From Rhizobium sullae (GTDB lineage: Bacteria; Pseudomonadota; Alphaproteobacteria; Rhizobiales; Rhizobiaceae): 60,374 nt of DNA. Location of the stretch: NCBI RefSeq assembly GCF_900169785.1, contig NZ_FWER01000030.1, forward strand, positions 1 to 60,374, given 5' to 3'. The notes below the pieces were generated by a model. The model ran no database searches, was not told where the DNA came from, and saw only the letters and a list, made by a program, of their open reading frames with translations. Positions 51,700 through 59,856 of the stretch are shown piece by piece (positions within the stretch are counted from its first letter, which is position 1; each line of letters starts with the position of its first letter). The translations under genes and the position numbers were made by a program.

Positions 51700-52923
51700 T
51701 CAGCCGAGAAGCTCAGGCCGGAGCAGCATCACCGGGCAGGGGGTTCCTGCCGGAAGCTGCGGTGCATGGGGCGGGCGGACGATCAGGCAGTCGGCATGGG
51801 CGAAGACCTTCATCATCGACGAATCCTGCTTGCCGAACGGCTCTACCAACCAGTTGCCGGAGGAGGATTTGGCGAGCTTCGCCCGCACATAGTCCTGGCG
51901 CTGATCGTTGGCGGCAAGGGTGACCGCCGCCTCGACCGTTGAGTCGCGCTTCACAGGCGGCAGGGAGGCAAGCTTGCGGATCAGCGGCTCGAGGAACAGC
52001 AAGGCGCAAACGAGGCTCGACACGGGATTGCCCGGCAGGCCGAGCACATGCGTGCTTCCGAGGCTACCAACCATCAGCGGCTTGCCAGGCCGCATGGCGA
52101 TCTTCCAGAAATCGAGCGTCATGCCCGCTGCAACTAGTGTGGCCTGCACGAGGTCATGGTCGCCGACGGAGGCGCCACCGAGCGTCACGACAACGTCGGC
52201 CCCGGCAGCCTGCGCCCTGCGGACCGCTGAAGTGATCGCCGTCTTGTCGTCAGCTACAATGCCGAGGTCCAGCACGTCGCCGCCGGCCTTGCGCACCAGT
52301 GCCGCGATACCGAACGTGTTCGACGCAATGATCTGCGAAGGACCCAGATCGCTTCCGGGCGCCAGCAGCTCGTCGCCGGTCGCAAGGATTGCCACAAGCG
52401 GCTTGCGCAGCACGTCGAGCGAGGCATGGTTCATCGCGGCCACCACCGTCAGCCGCGTGAAATCCATGACGGTGCCGGCCGCGAGCACCGCCTCGCCCTC
52501 GGCAAAGTCCTGACCACGGGGACGGATATGCTGGCCTTGGCGAACGGGAAATTTCGTGCGGATGCCGCCGTCGATCTTCTCCGCGTCCTCCTGCAGCAAG
52601 ACGCTGTCGGCGCCTAAGGGAACCGGTGCGCCGGTAAAGATACGAACTGTCTCGCCTTTGCCCACCGTGCCGTCGAAAGCGTGTCCGGCAGCGGATGTGC
52701 CGATAAGCTTGAGCTGAGCGCCGGGTTCCGGTGCATCCTCGCGGCGCAACGCATAGCCGTCCATCGCAGACGCGTTGAAGGGCGGCTGCGTCAGCCGCGC
52801 CGGCAAGCCGTTCGCGAGGACGCGTCCATCGCCGTTGGCAAGCGAAACGGTCTCGACATCGGAAATCGGATTGGCGCTGCCAAGCAGCCTGCCTTGCGCC
52901 TCTGCGACCGGAAGCAGGCTCAT
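51700..52923 (-). CDS. moeA: Molybdopterin molybdenumtransferase
   Basis: Inserts molybdenum into molybdopterin to give the active cofactor. 407 residues, with MoeA N-terminal VEAQGRLLGSANPISDVETV, the conserved ASAMDGYALR and RIFTGAPVPLGADSVLLQED, and the C-terminal MoaB-like domain with VVTLGGASVGDHDLVQ and GLPGNPVSSLVCALLF. It is last in the ppiD-trpD-trpC-moaC-moeA operon and overlaps moaC by 4 bp. In many rhizobia lexA follows moeA; here the next gene is a converging methyltransferase. Confidence 0.95.
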   Translation of the reverse strand: MSLLPVAEAQGRLLGSANPISDVETVSLANGDGRVLANGLPARLTQPPFNASAMDGYALRREDAPEPGAQLKLIGTSAAGHAFDGTVGKGETVRIFTGAPVPLGADSVLLQEDAEKIDGGIRTKFPVRQGQHIRPRGQDFAEGEAVLAAGTVMDFTRLTVVAAMNHASLDVLRKPLVAILATGDELLAPGSDLGPSQIIASNTFGIAALVRKAGGDVLDLGIVADDKTAITSAVRRAQAAGADVVVTLGGASVGDHDLVQATLVAAGMTLDFWKIAMRPGKPLMVGSLGSTHVLGLPGNPVSSLVCALLFLEPLIRKLASLPPVKRDSTVEAAVTLAANDQRQDYVRAKLAKSSSGNWLVEPFGKQDSSMMKVFAHADCLIVRPPHAPQLPAGTPCPVMLLRPELLG

Positions 52924-53420
52924 CGGCGAGCCTCCGGATGGCGGAAGTCGCCCGATTTGCCGCCGGATTTTTCGAGCAGCCTGATGCCGCCGATCTCCAT
53001 CGCCTTGTCGGCGGCCTTCGCCATGTCGTAGATCGTCAGGCAGGCGACGGACACGGCCGTCAATGCCTCCATCTCGACACCGGTCTTGCCGGTGAGCTTG
53101 GCGGTCGCGGTGACGCGCAGGCCGGGCAGGGCGGCGTCCTCATCGATCTCGACGCTCACCTTCGTCAGCATCAAAGGGTGACAGAGCGGAATAAGGCTGG
53201 ACGTCTGCTTGGCCGCCATGATGCCAGCAAGTCGCGCGGTGCCGATGACGTCGCCCTTCTTCGCATTCCCGTCACGGATCAATCGCAACGTTGCTGCCGC
53301 CATTTTCACATGGCCCTCTGCGGTCGCAATGCGAACCGTATCGGCTTTGTTTCCGACATCGACCATGTGGGCCTCGCCCGAGGCAGCTATATGGGTCAGG
53401 CTTGGCTTTTCGCCGCTCAT
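52920..53420 (-). CDS. moaC: Cyclic pyranopterin monophosphate synthase
   Basis: Second step of molybdopterin synthesis, acting with MoaA. 166 residues with LTHIAASGEAHMVDVGNK at the start, GTARLAGIMAAKQTSSLIPLCHPL and TGKTGVEMEALTAVSVACLTIYDMAKA, the family's most conserved blocks. The stop overlaps moeA by 4 bp and the start lies one base from trpC, so translation is probably coupled. Confidence 0.96.
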   Translation of the reverse strand: MSGEKPSLTHIAASGEAHMVDVGNKADTVRIATAEGHVKMAAATLRLIRDGNAKKGDVIGTARLAGIMAAKQTSSLIPLCHPLMLTKVSVEIDEDAALPGLRVTATAKLTGKTGVEMEALTAVSVACLTIYDMAKAADKAMEIGGIRLLEKSGGKSGDFRHPEARR

Positions 53421-53421
53421 G

Positions 53422-54234
53422 TCATTCCGCCGCGATTGCCGCTTCGCCGAAGAGCAGAGCGCGGGTCGCAGCCGTCACGTCGTCCTTGCGCATCAGGCTT
53501 TCGCCGACGAGGAAGGTGTCGATGCCGGCCGCCTGCAGCCGCTTGCAGTCGGCATGGGTAAAGATTCCGCTTTCGCCGACCAGCAGCCGGTCATCCGGAA
53601 CCATCGCCGAAAGCTCCTCGCTGACGGTCAGGCTGACTTCAAAGGTGCGGAGGCTGCGATTGTTGATGCCGACGAGCGGCGAGGAGAGTTTCAGCGCCCG
53701 CTCCATTTCCGGTGCATCGTGCACTTCGACCAGCACATCCATGCCGAGCGCAAAGGCTTCATCCTGCAGCTGCTCTGCCTCGTCATCGGAAAGCGAGGCC
53801 ATGATCAGCAAAATGCAATCCGCGCCCCAGGCGCGCGCTTCGTGCACCTGATATGTCTCGAACATGAAATCCTTGCGCAGCGCCGGAAGGGCGCAGGCGT
53901 CGCGGGCCGCCGTCAGGAACTTCGGCGCGCCTTGAAAGCTTGGCGTGTCGGTCAAGACCGACAAGCAGGCGGCACCACCGGCTTCATAGGCTTTGGCGAG
54001 CACCGGCGGATCGAAATCCGGGCGGATAAGGCCCTTGGAGGGGCTTGCCTTCTTGATCTCGGCGATCAGGCCGTACAGTCCGGCAGCGCGCTTGGCGGCG
54101 AGAGCCTTGTGGAAGCCGCGCGGCGCGGTTTGCCCTGCCTGCATCGCCTTCAGGTCCGCAAGCGAAACCTTCGCCTTGGCGGCGGCGATTTCCTCGCGCT
54201 TGTATGCCTCGATCTTTCGCAGGATATCGGTCAT
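53422..54234 (-). CDS. trpC: Indole-3-glycerol-phosphate synthase
   Basis: Fourth step of tryptophan synthesis. 270 residues in a TIM barrel. Catalytic stretches are LIAEIKKASPSKGLIR, ALRKDFMFETYQVHEARAWGADC, GINNRSLRTFEVSL and VGESGIFTHADC. It is monofunctional with no TrpF domain, as in rhizobia. The gene lies between trpD (9 bp before) and moaC (1 bp after). Confidence 0.97.
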   Translation of the reverse strand: MTDILRKIEAYKREEIAAAKAKVSLADLKAMQAGQTAPRGFHKALAAKRAAGLYGLIAEIKKASPSKGLIRPDFDPPVLAKAYEAGGAACLSVLTDTPSFQGAPKFLTAARDACALPALRKDFMFETYQVHEARAWGADCILLIMASLSDDEAEQLQDEAFALGMDVLVEVHDAPEMERALKLSSPLVGINNRSLRTFEVSLTVSEELSAMVPDDRLLVGESGIFTHADCKRLQAAGIDTFLVGESLMRKDDVTAATRALLFGEAAIAAE

Positions 54235-54243
54235 CAGGCAATC

Positions 54244-55260
54244 CTAGTCGATATCGTTCGAAACGGCGATCAGTTTATCGAGTGCTGCAGCGGTCGCGCC
54301 GCTGTCCAGCGATTCGGTCGCGAGTTTCATGCCCTCGGTGATCGTCTCCGCCTTACCGGCAATGACGAGCGAGGCAGCCGCGTTTGCAAGGGCGATATCG
54401 CGATAGGCGTTCCTCGCGCCGCTCAGCACTTCGCGAAGGGCCGCGGCATTGGCGACGCCATCGCCGCCTTTGATCGCGGCAAGCGCACAAGACGAAACAC
54501 CGAAATCGGCCGGCGAAAGCTCAAAGGTGCGGATTTTGCCGTTTTCGAGTGCGGCGACACTGGTCTTGCCGGTCGTGGTGATCTCGTCGAGGCCATCGCC
54601 ATGCACGACCCAGACGCTCTCCGATCCCAGATCGCGCATCACTTCGGCAATCGGCACGACCCATTGCGGCGCAAAGACGCCGAGCAATTGGCGGCGCACC
54701 CCGGCCGGGTTCGTCAGCGGGCCGAGCAGGTTGAAGATCGTCCGGGTGCCGAGCTCGACGCGCGACGGGCCGACATGCCGCATCGCCGAATGGTGCTGCT
54801 GGGCAAACATGAAGCCGACGCCTGCCTCGCTGATGCAGCGGGTGATCACTTCAGGTGCGATCTCGAGTTTGACTCCGAGTGCGGCAAGGCTATCGGAGGC
54901 GCCGGATTTCGAACTCAGGGCGCGGTTGCCGTGCTTGGCGACCGGAACACCGGCGCCGGCGACGATCAGCGCCGCCAGCGTCGAGATATTGTAGGTGCCG
55001 CTGCCGTCACCCCCGGTGCCGACGATATCGATCGCATCGGCAGGCGCTTCCACCCGCAGCATCTTCGATCGCATCGTCGTCGCGGCTCCGACTATTTCGT
55101 CGACCGTCTCGCCGCGGACGCGCAGCGCCATCAGGAAACCGCCGATCTGCGAGGGAGTCGCCTGACCGGACATGAGAATTTCGAAGGCCTCGCGGGCCTC
55201 GTCACGGGTCAGCGGCTCGCGGCTCGCAGCCTTGGCCAGAAGCGGCTTCAGATCGGTCAT
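54244..55260 (-). CDS. trpD: Anthranilate phosphoribosyltransferase
   Basis: Second step of tryptophan synthesis. 338 residues with GTGGDGSGTYNISTLAALIVAGAGVPVAKHGNRALSSKSG, the PRPP-binding and catalytic loop, and VELGTRTIFNLLGPLTNPAG. It is preceded 12 bp by the ppiD gene and followed 9 bp by trpC. trpE is not in the window; in rhizobia a fused trpE(G) is usually elsewhere. Confidence 0.97.
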   Translation of the reverse strand: MTDLKPLLAKAASREPLTRDEAREAFEILMSGQATPSQIGGFLMALRVRGETVDEIVGAATTMRSKMLRVEAPADAIDIVGTGGDGSGTYNISTLAALIVAGAGVPVAKHGNRALSSKSGASDSLAALGVKLEIAPEVITRCISEAGVGFMFAQQHHSAMRHVGPSRVELGTRTIFNLLGPLTNPAGVRRQLLGVFAPQWVVPIAEVMRDLGSESVWVVHGDGLDEITTTGKTSVAALENGKIRTFELSPADFGVSSCALAAIKGGDGVANAAALREVLSGARNAYRDIALANAAASLVIAGKAETITEGMKLATESLDSGATAAALDKLIAVSNDID

Positions 55261-55272
55261 GCGCTACAGCTC

Positions 55273-57165
55273 CTAGCGAACGGCTGCCTGATCGGCGAGC
55301 GTCTGGTTGATCGACGCACCGTAGTGCGTTTGCAGCAGGTTCACCATCTGGTCGAGAATATCGTCGCCGGCAGCATTGGCCATGGCGGTGATCTGCGCAT
55401 CCTGATTGTTCAGCACATCGCCGGTCGGTTCCGTGTTCACGCTGGTGACCTTGAGCAGGATCTGTGTGCCGGGATCGCCGCCGACGGCGCTTGCAACGGT
55501 ATCAACCGGACCGGTGAAGGCAGCGGTCACGCCGGCACGGCCGAGAACGGCATCGTCGGTGCTGCGCGTGATGCCGCTCTTGCTTTCGACCGCGATGCCG
55601 AGTGGAGCCGCGATGTCGGCAAGCGTCTTGCCCTTCTGGGCTTCCTGCTTGAGCTCGCCGGCCTTCTTGGCAAGTTCGAGCTTCTGCTGTTCGGCGGTCC
55701 AATCCTGAACGACCTTGTCGCGCACTTCGGCGAGCGGGCGATCGCGTTCCGGCGTGATTTCGCGCACGTCGAACCAGGCATAACCGTCATTGCCGAGCGG
55801 CAGAGCCGGCGCCTGAACGCCGGATTCGGTTTTGAAGGCTTCGCCGATCAGTTGCGGCTTCGCGGGGATGTCCTTGACCTCGTTGCCGTCCTTGTCCAAC
55901 CCGCTAGGATCGACGGCGTCGATCACGATGGCCTTCAGCTTCAGCTGTTCGGCGATCTGCTCGAGCGTCTGGCCGGAGCCGCGCAGATCCTCGATACGGT
56001 CGTGGACGTTGATAACCTCCTGCGACGCATTGACTAGCGCAAGCTGCTTGCGGATGTCTTCCTTCACCGCGTCGAAGCTCTTGACACTCTCGGACTTGAT
56101 GTTGGTGATGCGCAGGATGACCGGGCCGAAGGAACCTTCGACGACAGGCGTCGTGCCGCCGTCCTTGGCGACTGCGAAAGCAGCATCGGCGACGGTCTGG
56201 TCCGGAACCTTGTCCTTGGTGAAATCGCCGAGCAGCACGTCGCTTGCCGTCTTGCCCTGGTCGGTCACGAGCTGGTCGAAGCTGGTACCGCTCTTCAGCG
56301 CCGTTTCGGCAGCCGTCGCCAGATCCTTGCTGGCAAAGGTAAGTTGCTCGATCGTGCGCGTTTCCGGCGTCCGGTAGTTATCCTTGCGCTTGTCGAAGTC
56401 TTCGCGGATCTGGTCGTCCGTGACGGTCGCGGCATCCGCGATGTCGGCAGGCTCGAGCTTCAGATAGGCGATCTTCCGGTATTGCGGTGCGCGGTAGCGA
56501 CTCTTGACGCCCTCGAACCACTTCGAAAGCATATCCTCGGCCGGTGCCTTGATGGGCTCGATATTCGCGTTCGTCAGCAGCAGGTATTCGATGTCGCGGC
56601 TCTCCTGGCGGTAGAGCTTGAGCGCGTCGACGAGCGTCTTCGGAGGCGTGAAGCCGTTCGAAACCGCATCGACGATCTGGCTGCGCACGGCGACCTTGCT
56701 GCGCTCGCTGATATAGTCCGCCTCGCGGATGCCGGCGTTGCGCAGGCGCGACGTAAAGAGCGTGCGGTCGAACTGGCCGTTGACGGCCTTGAATGCCGGA
56801 TCATCAGCGATCAGCTGGGCCAGGCGATCTTCGGAAAGGCCGAGATTCATGTCGGCAGCAAGCTGGTCGAGCGAAGCGCCGGCGACGAGCTGGGCGATCA
56901 CCTGCTGCTCGACGCCGAAGGCCTTGGCCTGCTCGGGCGTCAGACGCATGCCGAACTGCTGGCTGAGACTTGCGACCTGCCGCTGGTAGGCAAGGCGGAA
57001 TTCGGTGGCGTCCACCTGCTGGTCGCCGACGGTGACCACAGCCGTGCTGCTGCTGCCGGTGAGCAGCGAACTGGAGATGCCCCAGATGCCGAATGAAGCG
57101 ACCAGGAGAAGCATCAGGAGCTTGGCGACCCAGGTCCGGGCGGCTATTCTCAGGAAATGGAACAT
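55273..57165 (-). CDS. ppiD: Peptidyl-prolyl isomerase PpiD-like (SurA N-terminal, parvulin domain)
   Basis: 630 residues. A single N-terminal membrane anchor (about 12-35, WVAKLLMLLLVASFGIWGISSSLL) is followed by a SurA-like chaperone region and a parvulin-type rotamase domain around 250-380 (TRTIEQLTFASKDLATAAETALKSG, FGPVILRITNIKSESVKSFDAVKEDI). It helps fold proteins leaving the Sec channel in the periplasm. It is the first gene of the trpDC-moaC-moeA operon. The ATG at 57165 opens MFHFLRIAARTW. Confidence 0.92.
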   Translation of the reverse strand: MFHFLRIAARTWVAKLLMLLLVASFGIWGISSSLLTGSSSTAVVTVGDQQVDATEFRLAYQRQVASLSQQFGMRLTPEQAKAFGVEQQVIAQLVAGASLDQLAADMNLGLSEDRLAQLIADDPAFKAVNGQFDRTLFTSRLRNAGIREADYISERSKVAVRSQIVDAVSNGFTPPKTLVDALKLYRQESRDIEYLLLTNANIEPIKAPAEDMLSKWFEGVKSRYRAPQYRKIAYLKLEPADIADAATVTDDQIREDFDKRKDNYRTPETRTIEQLTFASKDLATAAETALKSGTSFDQLVTDQGKTASDVLLGDFTKDKVPDQTVADAAFAVAKDGGTTPVVEGSFGPVILRITNIKSESVKSFDAVKEDIRKQLALVNASQEVINVHDRIEDLRGSGQTLEQIAEQLKLKAIVIDAVDPSGLDKDGNEVKDIPAKPQLIGEAFKTESGVQAPALPLGNDGYAWFDVREITPERDRPLAEVRDKVVQDWTAEQQKLELAKKAGELKQEAQKGKTLADIAAPLGIAVESKSGITRSTDDAVLGRAGVTAAFTGPVDTVASAVGGDPGTQILLKVTSVNTEPTGDVLNNQDAQITAMANAAGDDILDQMVNLLQTHYGASINQTLADQAAVR

Positions 57166-57326
57166 CGAAACGCAAACCTCGCATTATTTTCGCCGTTTCA
57201 CGGGCAAAGCTTTTGACGTTCCTTAGAACAAACGCGTCAGGAAATGAAGCGCCCGCGCGCGAAAACATGGCAGGTGCTGGAGAGAGTCCTGGAAGGCGAT
57301 CGCGTTTAAGAAATGAAGCGGTGCAG

Positions 57327-57351
57327 GGAACCTTTCGGCCCTCACTTCGTT
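57327..57351 (+). promoter_or_regulatory. EcfG (general stress sigma) promoter of the DUF883-like gene
   Basis: GGAAC (57327-57331), exactly 16 bp, CGTT (57348-57351): a perfect match to the EcfG consensus GGAAC-N16/17-CGTT. It lies 31 bp upstream of the start codon. Confidence 0.75.
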
Positions 57352-57382
57352 GAAGCCGCATCCGCAAAAAGAGGAGCAGACA

Positions 57383-57664
57383 ATGGCCGAACTCAAGACC
57401 GCCTCCGGACAAACGACGGGCGCACGCGTGAAGGCGGAAATCGCAGCAGACGATCTTTCCGCTCAGGTCGCTGCATTGCGTGAGGATTTGGCACGGCTGT
57501 CCGAGAGCGTCGTCGCCTTGGGGCAGGGCGCAAAGACCGCCGTTGCCGACGAGGCTTCTGTCATGACCGAGCGCGTGCGCGAGAAAGTGCGTGAAGAGCC
57601 AATCTTCGCACTCGCCGTAACCGCCGGCATTGCCTACGTCTTCGGCCTGATGAGCCGCCGCTGA
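57383..57664 (+). CDS. DUF883/YqjD-like ribosome- or membrane-associated stress protein
   Basis: 93 residues. An N-terminal amphipathic helical region (AAQVAALREDLARLSESVVALGQ-like, about 25-55) is followed by one C-terminal membrane segment (EPIFALAVTAGIAYVFGLMSRR). This is the ElaB/YqjD/DUF883 layout, in which the C-terminus anchors the protein to the inner membrane. GAGGAG lies just before the ATG at 57383. It has a perfect EcfG promoter, so it is expected to be induced in general stress. A bidirectional terminator separates it from the converging YeaQ-like gene. Confidence 0.82.
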   Translation: MAELKTASGQTTGARVKAEIAADDLSAQVAALREDLARLSESVVALGQGAKTAVADEASVMTERVREKVREEPIFALAVTAGIAYVFGLMSRR

Positions 57665-57695
57665 AACGGCGCGGCAATATGCAAACGTGCAACAA

Positions 57696-57724
57696 AAAAG
57701 CCGGGAGCTGTGGTCCCGGCTTTT
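57696..57724. terminator. Bidirectional terminator between the two stress genes
   Basis: AAAAGCCGGGA (57696-57706) and TCCCGGCTTTT (57714-57724) form a perfect 11-bp stem with a 7-nt loop. It ends in T on one strand and in T again on the other. It lies 32 bp past one stop and 13 bp past the other. Confidence 0.85.
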
Positions 57725-57736
57725 GCGCGATTGAAA

Positions 57737-57991
57737 TCAGCGTCGTACGAGGCGTCCGAGCGCAATAAGAATGCAGGCGCCGACGAAGCCGGTGATCAGG
57801 TATCCGAGCCAGCCTACGAGCGGCTGGATATTCAAAACGCCGAGAATGAAATTGGCAACGATCGCGCCGACGATGCCGAGAACGATATTCATGAGCACGC
57901 CCATATTGCTGCGCATGAATTTTTCCGCGAACCAGCCGGCGATACCGCCGATGATGATGGCCGCAATCCAACCTACGCCTTCGCCTTCCAT
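57737..57991 (-). CDS. GlsB/YeaQ/YmgE-family stress-response membrane protein
   Basis: 84 residues with three membrane segments and the family's Gly-rich pattern: GWIAAIIIGGIAGWFAEKFM, LMNIVLGIVGAIVANFILGV, GWLGYLITGFVGACILI. These proteins are often called transglycosylase-associated, but no enzyme activity is shown. The start at 57991 is preceded by AGGAGGGAG; the long reading up to 58144 was rejected. A perfect EcfG promoter lies 33 bp upstream. Confidence 0.9.
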   Translation of the reverse strand: MEGEGVGWIAAIIIGGIAGWFAEKFMRSNMGVLMNIVLGIVGAIVANFILGVLNIQPLVGWLGYLITGFVGACILIALGRLVRR

Positions 57992-58023
57992 TGTGATCTC
58001 CCTCCTAGAGAAGCAATAAAATG

Positions 58024-58048
58024 AACGCAAAATCTGCAGAAACGTTCC
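58024..58048 (-). promoter_or_regulatory. EcfG (general stress sigma) promoter of the YeaQ-like gene
   Basis: On the minus strand GGAAC (58048-58044), exactly 16 bp, CGTT (58027-58024). It matches the EcfG consensus perfectly. Confidence 0.8.
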
Positions 58049-58339
58049 TTGCCGGGTCAGGGTAGCAATGTTACCGGCATATGAAGCACGTAAGCTAACC
58101 AACTGAAAAATCAGGCCGGAGCGCGCACCCGGCTTCACGCTCAAACTCTTGTCTCACGCTTCTACTCAACCCCGTGATTCGAAAAGATAAATCATTCGCC
58201 TTGCGGAGCAAGCCAAATATTAACAGGCTGTTAGGCGTGGAATTTGGATCGAAGGCAGCTTTCTTCCGCATGGACGGCCGAAAAGCGCCGCCGCACTCGG
58301 GATTTCCGCGTTGTCGCCGATCGATAAAAGTGTGTCCGC
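58049..58339. other. Intergenic region with no recognised element
   Basis: 291 bp between the YeaQ promoter and the tiny ORF. I see no gene, hairpin or repeat that stands out. Confidence 0.4.
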
Positions 58340-58459
58340 TTAGCGGAAGGTGAAGCTGCGCCAGTTCGACAGGCGGGCCTTGACGAGCACGATCTGCGCC
58401 TCTCGCACAAGAAAGAGGGCGCCGAAGATCGCTGCGATCGTAATGAAGTCCCAAAACAT
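58340..58459 (-). CDS. Possible tiny membrane protein, 39 aa
   Basis: Starts MFWDFITIAAIFGALFLVRE and ends LVKARLSNWRSFTFR: one hydrophobic segment at residues 3-18, then a basic soluble tail, a plausible small single-pass protein. GGAG lies about 11 bases before the ATG. The ORF is short, so it may be fortuitous. Two hairpins lie directly upstream in its presumed leader. Confidence 0.4.
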   Translation of the reverse strand: MFWDFITIAAIFGALFLVREAQIVLVKARLSNWRSFTFR

Positions 58460-58484
58460 TGGCGCGCTCCGTTGCGAGAAGAAA

Positions 58485-58554
58485 GAGCGGGTCGAAGCTT
58501 GCGCCCCCGCCGACGCTACGACCCGCTCCAAACCCGAGCGCCCGACAGGCGCTC
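58485..58554 (-). repeat. Two consecutive hairpins upstream of the tiny ORF
   Basis: GAGCGGGTCG (58485-58494) and CGACCCGCTC (58519-58528) form a perfect 10-bp stem with a 24-nt loop. GAGCGCC (58536-58542) and GGCGCTC (58548-58554) form a second perfect 7-bp stem with a 5-nt loop. No T run follows, so they are not simple terminators. They could be part of a structured 5' leader, a small RNA, or a protein-binding site. Confidence 0.45.
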
Positions 58555-58689
58555 AAGGACATACAACCCTTATAGGGCGCCAATGAGACCGGATATCGTA
58601 AGATATAGGGATGCGGGGATTATGATAACCATATGATGTTCGAGAAAATCATAAATTATATAACAAAATCACGTATGTACTGGCGCGGC

Positions 58690-58850
58690 GAGAACGGCGG
58701 AAACGGAGAACTACGTCTACGCTATGGCCCTCCATGACACTTCTGCGATCGCTCGCATGCCGAAGCGGCGGCAGCGATCGCCAAAATCTCGCAAAATCTC
58801 GACGGTCATGCAAAGTTGCTTGCCTTGTACTTACTGAGCCGAAGCCACCA
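58690..58850 (+). pseudogene. Possible gene relic in two frames
   Basis: One frame reads ENYVYAMALHDTSAIAR around 58705-58757. Then a different frame reads HAEAAAAIAKISQNLDG and HAKLLALYLLSRS to about 58845. Joining the two would give one alpha-helical protein, and each alone ends at a stop or has no start. This looks like a frameshifted remnant, but the family was not recognised and it may be chance. Confidence 0.25.
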
Positions 58851-58858
58851 AAACACTA

Positions 58859-59758
58859 CTATTCCGGCTGGTGGGCAGCACTTGTCCCCAAGGCGTGAAC
58901 GAGCGCCTGGCGTCCGCTCCCGGCAAGCCAAGATCGGAAAGAGAGGATTTCTGGATTGATCTCCCGCATGGCGTTTAGATCGACACGTTCTGCCAGCGGG
59001 CCATCTTCCAGGCTCTTAGCCATGTGTGCGAGGTCCGCATTGGCTGCGAAAACGTCATCCGGAAGGCGTGCGTAAGTTATCGGGCGACCGGCGACTTCAG
59101 TAAAGGCGGCTTCGAGCTCAAGACCTGTAACCACGTCGCTTGCGATCTTCAAAGTCACCCCACCGAACCGAGGCTTATCGGCGAACATGGCTGCAATGAA
59201 CTTTCCGATATCGTCCACGGCAGTGAGCTGGATCGAATGATCTGGCCTGATAAGCGAGTGCAACCGCCCTTCGTCCAATCCTAACCCGGGTCGCACAAGC
59301 ATCTCCATGAAAATCATGGGCCTGACGATGGTTGCCGTGACGGGCAACTTGCGGATATGCGCCTCTATGCGAGGCTTGGCATCGAACCGCGCCACACCTG
59401 TCAGCTTATCTCCGACGCTGGCACCCGAGGAGTAAACCAGATGAGCGACGCCACTTTCGGCGGCCAGGTCCGCGATCGAGGTGCCGTAGCGTACTTCTTC
59501 CTCTGCCGCCAGATTCGCCGGCAGCACGATGAAAACACCATGAGTGTCTTTCACCGCCGCCCGGATTACATCCGTGTCCTCGAAAGATCCGGGCACCAGT
59601 TCGACGCCTGCGTCTCGTAGGGCAATCGAGGCCGGTTTCAGGGGATCCAGTACAAGTGCGCGAACAGGCCACCCTGTCTTCAGCAAGGCTTTAGCGACCG
59701 ATCCGCCCTGTCGGCCGCTGGCGCCGAATACCAAAATTGGACGTATGTCATTGGTCAT
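58859..59758 (-). CDS. NmrA-family NAD(P)-binding protein (atypical SDR)
   Basis: 299 residues from MTNDIRPILVFGASGRQGGSVAKALLKTG, the dinucleotide-binding motif of NmrA/atypical short-chain dehydrogenases. Further family stretches are VELVPGSFEDTDVIRAAVKDTHGVFIV and SGVAHLVYSSGASVGDK, then PVTATIVRPMIFMEML. The catalytic YxxxK is not clear, so it may be a redox sensor or a quinone reductase-like protein. GAGGG precedes the ATG at 59758; the longer reading (59884) was rejected. It is divergent from an HxlR regulator 98 bp away. Confidence 0.85.
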   Translation of the reverse strand: MTNDIRPILVFGASGRQGGSVAKALLKTGWPVRALVLDPLKPASIALRDAGVELVPGSFEDTDVIRAAVKDTHGVFIVLPANLAAEEEVRYGTSIADLAAESGVAHLVYSSGASVGDKLTGVARFDAKPRIEAHIRKLPVTATIVRPMIFMEMLVRPGLGLDEGRLHSLIRPDHSIQLTAVDDIGKFIAAMFADKPRFGGVTLKIASDVVTGLELEAAFTEVAGRPITYARLPDDVFAANADLAHMAKSLEDGPLAERVDLNAMREINPEILSFRSWLAGSGRQALVHALGTSAAHQPE

Positions 59759-59856
59759 TGAGAACCCTCGTGTTGAACAAGGGGCATCCATATATACGAA
59801 TGGAAGGCCATCGGAAGACGGCACATTTTTCAGCATCAGGCACAGGGATGATACGC

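Noticed and set aside
53209..56037. 942-residue open frame opposite moaC-trpC-trpD-ppiD
   Set aside because: Antisense of four tightly packed, well-conserved genes, with no domain signature.
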